In this document: piece after piece, positions 1 through 5,455 of the stretch | How positions within the stretch are numbered: position 1 is the stretch's first letter | How the letters are laid out: every line of letters starts with the position of its first letter | Source: Pseudomonadota bacterium | GTDB lineage: Bacteria > Pseudomonadota > Alphaproteobacteria > Rhizobiales > Beijerinckiaceae | Direction: 5' to 3' | Length of the DNA stretch: 5,455 bases | Assembly (NCBI GenBank): GCA_021780015.1 | Contig: JAJXZN010000316.1 | Span: 1-5,455 of the forward strand | Made by a program: the position numbers and the translations under genes | Notes under the pieces: generated by a model | The model's database searches: none | What the model was told of the DNA's origin: nothing | What the model saw: only the letters and a program-made list of their open reading frames with translations

Positions 1-327
1 GTCGGGATGATTGCGGCGGGCAAAATCGCGACGGATGCGGGCGAGGTCGTCGAGGCTTGCGGTGTTTGCAAGATCGAGTTCCATCGCGACGCGCTCTTCC
101 TCGTCCAAGGGCGCAAGGGAGGGCTGCGCTTCGCCCGTCGCCTCGCGGTAGGCGGCTGCCGAACTTTGCGCGGCAACGGCGGCCTCGGCCGCGGCGGCGA
201 AAATCTGAAACAACCAGTCCGGCTGGGCGGCGGGTGCGAGAGCGCTATCGATCTCCGCCCCTTCCTCAGGCGTCAGCGCCACGTCTTCGAGCACATCGGC
301 GAAGGACGGTTGCCGTATCGCCCGCAT
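1..327 (-). CDS. J-domain (DnaJ-like) protein, 3' part beyond the window
   Basis: Reading leftwards from the ATG at 327, 109 codons stay open to the window edge. The last three residues seen (107-109) are His-Pro-Asp, preceded by LARIRRDFARRN. This is the helix II plus HPD signature of J domains, the part that stimulates the ATPase of Hsp70/DnaK. In classical DnaJ the HPD lies near residue 33. Here about 75-80 residues come first, rich in Ala, Glu and Asp, so the J domain is internal or C-terminal. I recall small J-domain proteins of this shape in Rhizobiales. The start is supported by a GGAG ribosome-binding site (337-334) six bases upstream of the ATG. The gene is divergent from the membrane protein gene at 505 and has a CtrA-like box about 50 bp upstream. 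The HPD identification is strong. The partner and role (co-chaperone or a more specialised adaptor) cannot be judged because helices III-IV are cut off. Confidence 0.8.
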   Translation of the reverse strand, partial: MRAIRQPSFADVLEDVALTPEEGAEIDSALAPAAQPDWLFQIFAAAAEAAVAAQSSAAAYREATGEAQPSLAPLDEEERVAMELDLANTASLDDLARIRRDFARRNHPD

Positions 328-375
328 GAAAAACTCCGTTCGCCTGCCTCGCACGCCATTCAACGGCGCGATCGC

Positions 376-392
376 TTAAGAATGGATTAACC
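376..392 (+). promoter_or_regulatory. CtrA-like binding box (TTAA-N7-TTAACC)
   Basis: The bases TTAAGAATGGATTAACC give two TTAA half-sites separated by exactly seven bases, with the extra C after the second half. This is the full-length consensus known for the alphaproteobacterial cell-cycle regulator CtrA. The box lies in the divergent intergenic region, 49 bp upstream of the J-domain gene start and about 112 bp upstream of the GTG of the membrane protein gene, so it could act on either. I see no other such box in the window. That CtrA binds here is inferred from the motif alone. Confidence 0.5.
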
Positions 393-434
393 AAGCGCGC
401 GCCTCACATCATCGTGTCATGGCCGCCAAAACGT

Positions 435-465
435 CGGCATGCCGTAACCGGCCGTAAAAGCTTTT
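435..465. repeat. Cluster of short palindromes and a direct repeat
   Basis: Thirty-one bases hold a perfect 10-bp palindrome CGGCATGCCG (435-444), a direct repeat of GCCGTAA (441-447 and 451-457, 10 bp apart, about one helical turn), and a second perfect 10-bp palindrome AAAAGCTTTT (456-465). The cluster sits 40-70 bp upstream of the GTG of the membrane protein gene, which is where an operator would lie. I recognise no specific regulator for it. Short palindromes of this size also occur by chance. Confidence 0.3.
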
Positions 466-504
466 GCCGCACTTCTCATGCGATCTGCTGCGCAAGGACG
501 CGAC

Positions 505-2316
505 GTGACGAGCATGGACATGACGGCCAAAAGCGCCGAGACGCCGCGCCCTGCCGCTGTCGGCCGCACGCCGCTGCCGGTTTGGCTCCTTATCCTTCTG
601 GCATTGGCGCTCGGGCTGGCGATGTCCTGGACAGGGGCGCGCGGCGTTTGGCTGCACAATACGTTTTCCGATCCCGACGACGCGATGCAGCTTGTGCAGG
701 TTCGCAATCTTCTAGCCGGGCAGAACTGGTTCGATCTGACGATCGGCCGGCTCGATCCGCCGCATGGCGTCTTCATGCACTGGTCGCGGGTGATCGACGT
801 GCCGCTGGCGCTGTCGATCAAGGCCATTGGACTGTTCATGCCGACCGACATGGCCGAGCGGCTGACGCGCCTTCTCTTCCCGCTCGTGCTGCAAGGTCTG
901 CTTTATGCCGGTATTGCGCGTCTTGCGCGCCGGCTTGCGGGCCCTCACGCTATCCTGCCGGCGATTGTGCTGACGCTGCTGAGCGGGCTCATGTATGCGC
1001 AATTCCAGCCGGGGCGCATCAATCATTCCGCCACGCAGATTGTGCTCGTCGTCTTTATGCTCGGCAGCTTTGTCGAGGCGCTCGAGCCGGCCCGTGGCTC
1101 CCGCGCGGCGCTGGCCGGCCTGCTCGCGGCGCTGTCGCTGTCAATCAGCCTTGAGAATCTGCCGTGGATTTTGGTGCTCGGTGCTCTGGCGATCGGGTTT
1201 TGGATCGCCGGCGGGGCGGCGCTGCGCAGCGCCCTCATCGCCTTCGGTCTCGGTCTCGGCGCCGCCCTGCCCGTCGCCTTCGTCGCCACGATCGGCCAAG
1301 CGCATTGGCTCGACGCAAGCTGCGATGCTTATTCGCTCGCTTACCTCGTGCCGGGCCTTGCCGGCGCTGCGGCGATCGTCCTTCTCGGTTTCCTCTCGCC
1401 GCGGCTCGCAAACCGGCCTGCGCGTCTCGCCGCAGCCCTCGTCGCGACGGGCGGCGTCGCGGCATCCGTGGCGCTGAGCAAGCCGGTCTGCTTTCTCGAT
1501 CCCTACCACGGCATCGATCCGTTGTTGCGCGAGCTCTGGCTCCGGCATGTCGAAGAAGCCCTGCCGCTCTCGCGCTTTTTCGCCATGCGCCCGGTGACGG
1601 CTTTGAGCTTCACCATGCCGGTCGTGCTCGGCTTTACGGCTTCGGTCGCAGCTTGCATCGTCGAAAAAGACCAGGCACGTCGGCCATGGCTTGCCGTCAG
1701 CGCACTCACCGGCGCGGGCCTCATCATGTGCTTCTGGCAGATTCGCATCTTCGGTTTCGTCGGACCGATCGCGCTCCTTGGCGGCGCCTGGCTCATTGCA
1801 AGATTGTACGAGCGCGTCGCGCAGACGCGCGGCCGCGCTCTCTCGGCCTGCGCTTGGCTTCTAGTGCTGCCGTTCTCGCCTGTCGGCTGGGCCCTCGCCG
1901 CGACGGCATTTTCGGAAACACCGCAACAACAACCGCGCAATGCCTGCCTTGCGACATCGGCCTACGCGCCGCTTGCGCAATTGCCGCCGGGCCTTATCGC
2001 AGCGCCGATCGACATGGGGTCGCATATTCTCGCACTGACGCCGCATTCCGTGCTCGCTGCGCCCTATCATCGCGACAACCATGGCAATCGCGTCGCCCTT
2101 GATGCGTTTCTCGCGCCGCCCGACGCGGCGCAAAACATTCTGCGGGCCGACAAGGTGACCTATGTCGTCAATTGTCCGGGAATGGGCGAATTGAACGCCC
2201 TCGCCAAACGCGCGCCCGGTTCTCTCGCGGCACACATCATCGCCGGGACTTCGCCGGCATGGCTCACGCCGGTGCCGCAGCGCGGGTTATTTCAAGTCTT
2301 CGTGATGAAGCCGTAA
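505..2316 (+). CDS. Polytopic membrane protein, GT-C glycosyltransferase-like
   Basis: With the GTG start this is a 603-residue inner-membrane protein with about 12-13 hydrophobic segments. The first is at 25-42, then roughly 120-141, 150-167, 177-192, 201-217, 220-237, 241-263, 278-297, 308-326 and 370-466. A hydrophilic, probably periplasmic tail of about 130 residues ends the protein. The loop after the first helix contains DPDD (56-59), followed by WFDLT (75-79) and DPPHGVFMHWSR (84-95). An acidic pair in this first outer loop is typical of GT-C enzymes (STT3, PMT, ArnT), which use polyprenyl-phosphate sugar donors. Other marks are PGRINHSATQ (169-178), SLENLP (215-220) and DPYHGIDP (332-339). 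I recall homologues in alphaproteobacteria that are mostly labelled hypothetical. Donor, acceptor and even enzyme activity are inferred. The start is chosen because AAGGA (494-498) lies six bases before GTG 505. ATG 478 would add nine residues and ATG 514 would remove three. No second gene follows closely. Confidence 0.75.
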   Translation: MTSMDMTAKSAETPRPAAVGRTPLPVWLLILLALALGLAMSWTGARGVWLHNTFSDPDDAMQLVQVRNLLAGQNWFDLTIGRLDPPHGVFMHWSRVIDVPLALSIKAIGLFMPTDMAERLTRLLFPLVLQGLLYAGIARLARRLAGPHAILPAIVLTLLSGLMYAQFQPGRINHSATQIVLVVFMLGSFVEALEPARGSRAALAGLLAALSLSISLENLPWILVLGALAIGFWIAGGAALRSALIAFGLGLGAALPVAFVATIGQAHWLDASCDAYSLAYLVPGLAGAAAIVLLGFLSPRLANRPARLAAALVATGGVAASVALSKPVCFLDPYHGIDPLLRELWLRHVEEALPLSRFFAMRPVTALSFTMPVVLGFTASVAACIVEKDQARRPWLAVSALTGAGLIMCFWQIRIFGFVGPIALLGGAWLIARLYERVAQTRGRALSACAWLLVLPFSPVGWALAATAFSETPQQQPRNACLATSAYAPLAQLPPGLIAAPIDMGSHILALTPHSVLAAPYHRDNHGNRVALDAFLAPPDAAQNILRADKVTYVVNCPGMGELNALAKRAPGSLAAHIIAGTSPAWLTPVPQRGLFQVFVMKP

Positions 2317-2353
2317 TCCGCCAGCCGCTTCGACGAGATTGCCAAAGCTTAAT

Positions 2354-2382
2354 TTGAAGGCTTCGCAAGCCCAGCCTAGCTC
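2354..2382 (+). promoter_or_regulatory. Possible sigma70-type promoter of the LTXXQ gene
   Basis: TTGAAG (2354-2359) and TAGCTC (2377-2382) are separated by 17 bp. The -35 matches four of six consensus positions and the -10 is poor. The predicted transcript would start near 2389 and give a leader of about 30 bases before the ATG at 2418, which fits the 101-bp gap. A small inverted repeat, GGCTT-CGC-AAGCC (2359-2371), lies within the spacer and could be an operator or a weak hairpin after the upstream gene. It has no T-tract, so it is not a convincing terminator. Confidence 0.25.
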
Positions 2383-2417
2383 TTCTCCGTCGACGCCGAG
2401 TCGAAGGGAGATTTTCC

Positions 2418-3050
2418 ATGAAATCCCGCCTGCCCCTTGCTCTCACCCTCGCCGGTATTGTCGGCTGCGGCCTCACCTCCATGGCGATCAATGCCAATGC
2501 CGACCCGGCCGCGGCGCAAAGCACGGATCAATCTCCAGCGGATGCCGCCGCGCCCGATCATCTCAAATTTTCCGATGCGGATCGCGCTGCTTTTCTCGAC
2601 GCGCGCATCGCCGCGCTGCATGCCGGTCTCGAATTGACGCCGGCGCAGGAAAAGCTTTGGCCCCCTGTCGAAAGCGCCTTGCGCGATACGCACAAAGTGA
2701 TTGCCACACAGCGCGCAGCACGACGCGACGGACCGCGTCCGGCCGATCCGGTCGCCTGGCTGCAGCGGGTCAGCGACAACGCCCTTGCACGCGGCGAGGC
2801 TTTGAAGAAACTCGCCGATGCTGCCGCGCCGCTTTATGCCGCGCTCAATGACGATCAGAAGCACCGGCTGCCGTTCCTGCTGCATGCCGCGCGATTCCAT
2901 GTCTTTGGCGAGCGCTTGGCCGCTAATGACGGCTGGCATGGCCATGAAGGCTGGGGCTGGCGCGGCGACCATGACGGCGATCACGGCGGCGATTTCAGCC
3001 ACAGCCAGGATGACAACGATCAGCCGGCGCCCGACGGCAACGATCGCTAA
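2418..3050 (+). CDS. Exported LTXXQ-motif (Spy/CpxP-like) protein with His/Asp-rich tail
   Basis: This is a 210-residue protein. The N-terminus (MKSR, then hydrophobic 5-24) is an export signal. Cleavage after ANA (about 26-28) is plausible, but I14-V15-G16-C17 also fits a lipobox, so lipidation at Cys17 is an alternative. The mature part carries LTPAQ (73-77) followed by EKLWPPVE, the hallmark of the LTXXQ family (Spy, CpxP). A second, weaker motif, LNDDQK (143-148), follows at the usual distance. In enterobacteria these proteins act in the periplasm as chaperones or as envelope-stress and metal sensors. The role here is inferred from the family. From about 172 the tail is Gly/His/Asp/Trp-rich (His174, 176, 186, 189, 195), suggesting metal binding. 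A GGAG ribosome-binding site (2407-2410) stands seven bases before the ATG. The gene stands alone on this strand and converges with mscL. Confidence 0.85.
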   Translation: MKSRLPLALTLAGIVGCGLTSMAINANADPAAAQSTDQSPADAAAPDHLKFSDADRAAFLDARIAALHAGLELTPAQEKLWPPVESALRDTHKVIATQRAARRDGPRPADPVAWLQRVSDNALARGEALKKLADAAAPLYAALNDDQKHRLPFLLHAARFHVFGERLAANDGWHGHEGWGWRGDHDGDHGGDFSHSQDDNDQPAPDGNDR

Positions 3051-3060
3051 CGACGTTACC

Positions 3061-3090
3061 CTCTCGCCGTTTCCAGGATCGAGAGTCTCG
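3061..3090. terminator. Weak hairpin between convergent genes
   Basis: In the 47-bp gap between the converging LTXXQ and mscL genes, CTCTCG (3061-3066) can pair with CGAGAG (3080-3085). CGAGAGTCTCG (3080-3090) is an overlapping, alternative palindrome. A TAACG-A-CGTTA palindrome spans the LTXXQ stop codon. No T-tract follows on either strand, so intrinsic termination is doubtful. The position is what mainly suggests a shared terminator. Confidence 0.2.
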
Positions 3091-3097
3091 GCCTGCG

Positions 3098-3529
3098 CTA
3101 TTTCGCTTGCTTGGCGAGAAGATCGCGGATCTCTTCGAGCAGGACTTCCTGGCGCGGCGGCGGCGCCGCGGCCGCCTCTTGCGTTTTCTGATGCAAGACT
3201 TGCTGTTGCAGCATGTTGATCGCCCGCACGACGAGGAAGAGCACAAAGGCGACGATCAGAAAATTCAGCACGATCGTCGCGAAATTCCCCCAGGCGAGCA
3301 CGGCGCCCTGCCTTTTTGCATCGACGAGGACGTGCGACGTCACATTGTGCGACAGCGGCGTAAAGTAATTCGAGAAATCAAGACCACCGGTGACCGCGCC
3401 GATCACCGGCATGATCACGTCATTGACGAGCGAATCAATTATTTTGCCGAAGGCCGCGCCGATGATCACGCCGATGGCGAGATCAATGACGTTGCCGCGC
3501 ATCGCGAAGTCACGGAATTCCTTCCACAT
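3098..3529 (-). CDS. mscL: Large-conductance mechanosensitive channel MscL
   Basis: This is a 143-residue protein, close to the roughly 136 residues of E. coli MscL. It forms a homopentameric inner-membrane pore that opens under membrane tension and releases solutes after a drop in osmolarity. The N-terminus [20 protein letters not shown] is the amphipathic helix leading into the first transmembrane helix (about 15-45). That helix holds the pore-lining [11 protein letters not shown] (20-30) and the following NDVIMP. A periplasmic loop (about 50-75) is followed by the second helix (about 80-103, [17 protein letters not shown]). After a linker with Ala/Pro repeats (118-125) comes the C-terminal helix [13 protein letters not shown] of the cytoplasmic bundle. 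The start at 3529 matches the family N-terminus and has AGGGGG (3540-3535) five bases upstream. The same frame is open far upstream, but that stretch lies over thiD and is not MscL-like. A stress-type promoter candidate precedes the gene. Confidence 0.97.
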   Translation of the reverse strand: MWKEFRDFAMRGNVIDLAIGVIIGAAFGKIIDSLVNDVIMPVIGAVTGGLDFSNYFTPLSHNVTSHVLVDAKRQGAVLAWGNFATIVLNFLIVAFVLFLVVRAINMLQQQVLHQKTQEAAAAPPPRQEVLLEEIRDLLAKQAK

Positions 3530-3558
3530 CCTCACCCCCTCTTTCAAATCGCCGGCAG

Positions 3559-3584
3559 AATGTTCGACGCGCCTGGCACGTTCC
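3559..3584 (-). promoter_or_regulatory. EcfG-type general stress promoter candidate for mscL
   Basis: On the minus strand GGAAC (3584-3580) is followed after 17 bp by CATT (3562-3559). The consensus known for the alphaproteobacterial general stress sigma factor EcfG is GGAAC-N16/17-CGTT, so there is one mismatch, in the -10. The predicted start near 3552 would give a leader of about 22 bases including the AGGGGG ribosome-binding site, which is good geometry. I found no better sigma70 promoter in this 137-bp gap: a TTGACT (3607-3602) lacks a suitable -10 partner. Confidence 0.4.
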
Positions 3585-3621
3585 CCGGTACGAGCCCGCA
3601 AAGTCAAGCGGAACCGGCGGT

Positions 3622-3645
3622 GGTGCGTGCGTCGCCGCACGCGCC
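3622..3645. terminator. GC-rich hairpin between thiD and mscL
   Basis: Arms 3622-3631 and 3636-3645 enclose a four-base loop. In the minus-strand transcript the inner seven pairs (GCGTGCG/CGCACGC) are perfect, the loop is GCGA (a GNRA tetraloop), and two more G-C pairs follow beyond one C-A mismatch. In a plus-strand transcript all ten pairs form, with one G-U. It begins 21 bases past the thiD stop codon, where a terminator or RNA-stabilising hairpin would be expected. There is no U-tract, so simple intrinsic termination is not supported. Confidence 0.4.
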
Positions 3646-3666
3646 GAATAAAATGCCGCGCTCTAA

Positions 3667-4464
3667 TTAGCGGTGGTCGCGGAAATGCTGAAGTGGTCCC
3701 GCTCCGCGTCCGACCTCGAGCGTATCGGCGGCAGCCAGGCTTTGCGTAACGTAATCTTTCGCCGCCGCGACCGCGGCCGGAAGCGGCAAGCCGTTCGCAA
3801 GTCCGGCGGCAATGGCCGAGGCGAGCGTGCAGCCGGTGCCGTGCGTATTTTTCGTCGCCACGCGGGGCGTGCTGAAGACGCGGGCGCCGCTGCTGTCGTG
3901 GAGAAGATCGGCCGAGTCGTCTCCGTCGAGATGCCCGCCCTTGACGAGAACCGCTTTGAAGCCCGCATGGCAAAGCTTGGCGGCGAGCGCGCGCATGGCG
4001 TCGATCGACGCCGGGACGGGGGTTCGCGCAAGCTGCGCCGCTTCGGCGAGATTGGGCGTCACCAATGTGATGAGCGGCGCGAGATGGCGAATGAACGCAT
4101 CGGCAAGGTCTTCGGTGGCGAGGGCATCGCCGGTTGAGGCGCGCATCACCGGATCAAGCACGACGTGGGGCGGTCGATAGGCGGCGAGGGCTCGGGCGAC
4201 GGTTTCGATATTGGCGCGCGTGGCGAGCATGCCGATCTTCACCGCGGCGATATCGATATCGGCGAAGAGGGCATCGATCTGCGCAGCCAAGAAATCCGCC
4301 GGCACGGGCATGAGGGCGCGCACGCCCTGCGTATTCTGCACCGTCAAGGCGCTCGTCGCGGCGACGCCGTAGCAATGCAGGGCGGCGAAGGTCTTGATGT
4401 CGGCGAGGACGCCGGCACCGCCCGAAGGGTCGAAACCAGCAATGGTCAGGACATTTGCGGTCAT
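3667..4464 (-). CDS. thiD: Hydroxymethylpyrimidine/phosphomethylpyrimidine kinase ThiD
   Basis: This is a 265-residue cytoplasmic enzyme (E. coli ThiD is 266). It phosphorylates 4-amino-5-hydroxymethyl-2-methylpyrimidine and then its monophosphate, giving the HMP-PP that ThiE joins to the thiazole in thiamine synthesis. It is a ribokinase-fold kinase. Motifs run in order: [13 protein letters not shown] (6-18, substrate-binding N-terminus), VQNTQGV (42-48), KIGML (76-80), VVLDPVM (101-107), TPNLAEA (136-142), VKGGH (174-178) and [10 protein letters not shown] (205-214). The last is the anion-hole/ATP signature with Cys212. All key regions are intact and the C-terminal [16 protein letters not shown] is also family-like. 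The start codon lies one base after the stop of the DUF2937 gene (TGA-T-ATG) and has only a weak ribosome-binding site of its own, pointing to translational coupling. No other thi gene and no TPP riboswitch is seen in the window, so regulation is likely through the upstream gene's promoter. Confidence 0.97.
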   Translation of the reverse strand: MTANVLTIAGFDPSGGAGVLADIKTFAALHCYGVAATSALTVQNTQGVRALMPVPADFLAAQIDALFADIDIAAVKIGMLATRANIETVARALAAYRPPHVVLDPVMRASTGDALATEDLADAFIRHLAPLITLVTPNLAEAAQLARTPVPASIDAMRALAAKLCHAGFKAVLVKGGHLDGDDSADLLHDSSGARVFSTPRVATKNTHGTGCTLASAIAAGLANGLPLPAAVAAAKDYVTQSLAAADTLEVGRGAGPLQHFRDHR

Positions 4465-4465
4465 A

Positions 4466-4990
4466 TCAGGCTTCGACCGTGCCCGTTTCGGGCGTACGGC
4501 CGAGACGTTTCTTGCGGTGGCGGATCGGCAGACCGATCAAATGGACAAGCCCGCCGCCGAGGAGGAAGCCGATCATGCCAGAAATGAAGCCGTCTGGCGT
4601 CGTCGGGACGGCCGGCTGATAGGCTTCGTAAGCGCGCGCGGCAATCGTCGGGTCGAACGTCTCGGCGAGCGCGATCCACTTCGACACGACATTGCGCGAA
4701 TTGAACGCCGCTTGCGCTTTGCGCAGCCGTGCCAGCCGCTTGATCAGGTGCTGCATCTCGGCGCCGCGTCCTTGCGCCAGCGGATCGGGATCGGCTTCGA
4801 GCCGGGCGACGGCCTGCGCTTCATTCAGATGCTGCGCCCCGGCTTCGGCATCGAATTGACCGACGATGGCCGACAGTTCGTCGATCGCGCCGCCGAGCCG
4901 CTGCTGATATTGCTGCCAGAATTCCGGTGCCTGCGTCGAGGCGAAGCCAAAGACGAAGGCAAAGAAAAGCGCAATGCGGTTGATGATCAT
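4466..4990 (-). CDS. DUF2937 family membrane protein
   Basis: This is a 174-residue protein. A hydrophobic N-terminus (4-18) leads directly into QAPEFWQQYQQRLGGAIDEL (20-39). A Q-PEF--QY-QRLGG-xDEL pattern is, from memory, the conserved core of DUF2937 proteins of proteobacteria. A helical, charged middle part (about 40-115) follows, then a Gly-rich hydrophobic segment (134-155, GFISGMIGFLLGGGLVHLIGLP) and a basic tail RHRKKR. This suggests two membrane anchors with the central domain in the periplasm. The function of the family is unknown to me. The start has GGGAG (5000-4996) five bases upstream of the ATG. The gene ends one base before thiD, so the two are expected to share a transcript. 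A functional link to thiamine is not implied by the sequence. Confidence 0.85.
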   Translation of the reverse strand: MIINRIALFFAFVFGFASTQAPEFWQQYQQRLGGAIDELSAIVGQFDAEAGAQHLNEAQAVARLEADPDPLAQGRGAEMQHLIKRLARLRKAQAAFNSRNVVSKWIALAETFDPTIAARAYEAYQPAVPTTPDGFISGMIGFLLGGGLVHLIGLPIRHRKKRLGRTPETGTVEA

Positions 4991-5036
4991 ACGCGCTCCC
5001 GTTGGCCGCCGCAGGCTGTCTTATCGCCGTATGACT

Positions 5037-5065
5037 ATAATCGATTGTGACGGCGCGGCGATCAA
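5037..5065 (-). promoter_or_regulatory. Possible promoter for the DUF2937-thiD pair
   Basis: On the minus strand TTGATC (5065-5060) and GATTAT (5042-5037) are 17 bp apart, each matching four of six sigma70 consensus positions. An overlapping TATAGT (5039-5034) is a better -10, but its spacing from TTGATC would be 20 bp. The -35 overlaps the stop codon of the WD40 gene. The 71-bp gap allows a separate promoter, but read-through from the WD40 gene is equally possible. Confidence 0.25.
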
Positions 5066-5455
5066 CCCGGCATATCGAGGAGGCCGGCGTTACCTTCGCT
5101 GCTGCCAAACGCGAGACGGCGTCCGGTTTCGTCCCAGGTGAGCGCGGTGATCATATCCTCCGTCCCGGCCTGCGTGCGGCGGACGAGAATTTCGGCGCCG
5201 TCGGTCATGCGGCAGAGCAGGATCCAGCCATCTTCGTAGCCGACCGCAACGACGAGCGCTTTCGGGTGACAGGCGACCCGCGAAACCTTGGCGCGGCGGA
5301 CGCCGCATTCGCGCGGCTGCTTCTTCATTGGCCCGTCTTTGTCTTTGAACGGCCAAATGATGCAGGCCTCGGCGCCGGAGGTGGCCAGCCAATGACCGTC
5401 GAAAGACCAGGAGAAGGAGCGGGTCTTGGCGGGATAGCCGGACATGCGCATGTCG
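5062..5455 (-). CDS. WD40-repeat protein, N-terminal part beyond the window
   Basis: The frame is open to the right edge, so only the last 130 residues are visible. The Met near the edge (5451) is probably internal, because the sequence there is already mid-repeat. Three WD40-like blades can be read: GYPAKTRSFSWSFDGHWLATSG followed by ACIIWPF, then VSRVACHPKALVVAVGYEDG followed by ILLCRMTDG, then ITALTWDETGRRLAFGSSEG followed by AGLLDM at the C-terminus. Each shows the beta-strand pattern with a central S/H-x-D/P-x turn and a W- or aromatic-containing end strand. Such beta-propellers are protein-interaction platforms, and I recall related WD40 proteins in Rhizobiales without an assigned partner. 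It ends 71 bp upstream of the DUF2937 gene on the same strand and may be the first gene of that transcription unit. Confidence 0.85.
   Translation of the reverse strand, partial: DMRMSGYPAKTRSFSWSFDGHWLATSGAEACIIWPFKDKDGPMKKQPRECGVRRAKVSRVACHPKALVVAVGYEDGWILLCRMTDGAEILVRRTQAGTEDMITALTWDETGRRLAFGSSEGNAGLLDMPG

Noticed and set aside
7..390. Plus-strand 127-codon open frame at the left edge
   Set aside because: It is antisense to the J-domain gene, whose HPD motif and ribosome-binding site are convincing, and its own translation resembles no family.
2359..2371. GGCTT-CGC-AAGCC hairpin as terminator of the membrane protein gene
   Set aside because: The stem is only five pairs with a three-base loop and no T-tract follows.
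2398..2402. GAGTC (GANTC) site for CcrM methylation upstream of the LTXXQ gene
   Set aside because: GANTC sites also occur within genes in this window (for example near 1740, 2893 and 3083), so a single site carries little information.
2376..3002. Minus-strand 208-codon open frame over the LTXXQ gene
   Set aside because: It overlaps a gene with a clear signal sequence and LTXXQ motif, and has no recognisable domain itself.
3610..3634. GGAAC on the plus strand (3610-3614) as a second EcfG promoter
   Set aside because: There is no CGTT-like -10 at 16 or 17 bp (GTCG or TCGC instead), and it would point into the antisense of thiD.
3530..3973. Extension of the mscL frame upstream to give a 291-residue protein
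   Set aside because: The extra 148 residues are Arg-rich, non-family sequence lying over the 3' part of thiD in another frame. MscL begins canonically at 3529 with a good ribosome-binding site.
4394..5050. Plus-strand 218-codon open frame opposite thiD and DUF2937
   Set aside because: It is a shadow caused by GC-rich codon use. The opposing minus-strand frames give recognised families and good start sites.

Overview
The window looks like ordinary chromosomal DNA of an alphaproteobacterium, most likely of the order Hyphomicrobiales (Rhizobiales). This rests on the high G+C content, the protein families present (a multipass membrane protein with a DPDD loop, an LTXXQ/Spy-like periplasmic protein, DUF2937, a WD40 protein with a WPF blade end) and two control sites of alphaproteobacterial type. 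These are a perfect TTAA-N7-TTAACC match to the CtrA box, and a GGAAC-N17-CATT near-match to the general stress (EcfG) promoter. A family-level placement such as Beijerinckiaceae or Methylocystaceae is only a guess. I see no insertion sequence, integrase, CRISPR array, tRNA or rRNA, and no base-composition break that would suggest an island.

Left part. A J-domain (DnaJ-like) gene runs off the left edge on the minus strand and is cut exactly after its HPD motif. A 177-bp divergent intergenic region follows, carrying the CtrA-like box and several short palindromes. Rightward from it runs a large polytopic membrane protein resembling the GT-C (STT3/PMT-like) glycosyltransferase fold. After a 101-bp gap with a possible sigma70 promoter comes an exported LTXXQ-motif protein with a His/Asp/Gly-rich tail.

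Right part. Everything to the right of about 3098 is on the minus strand. In transcription order it reads: a WD40-repeat protein (N-terminus beyond the window), a small DUF2937 membrane protein, thiD (HMP/HMP-P kinase of thiamine synthesis) and mscL (large-conductance mechanosensitive channel). DUF2937 and thiD are one nucleotide apart and almost certainly co-translated. mscL is set off by 137 bp holding a strong hairpin and its own stress-type promoter candidate. mscL and the LTXXQ gene converge across 47 bp.

The genes do not form one obvious pathway. Several act at the envelope (membrane GT-C-like protein, LTXXQ protein, MscL, DUF2937). thiD is a housekeeping vitamin gene with no other thi gene next to it in view. 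No clearly new biological system is visible. The best leads are the intergenic control elements.
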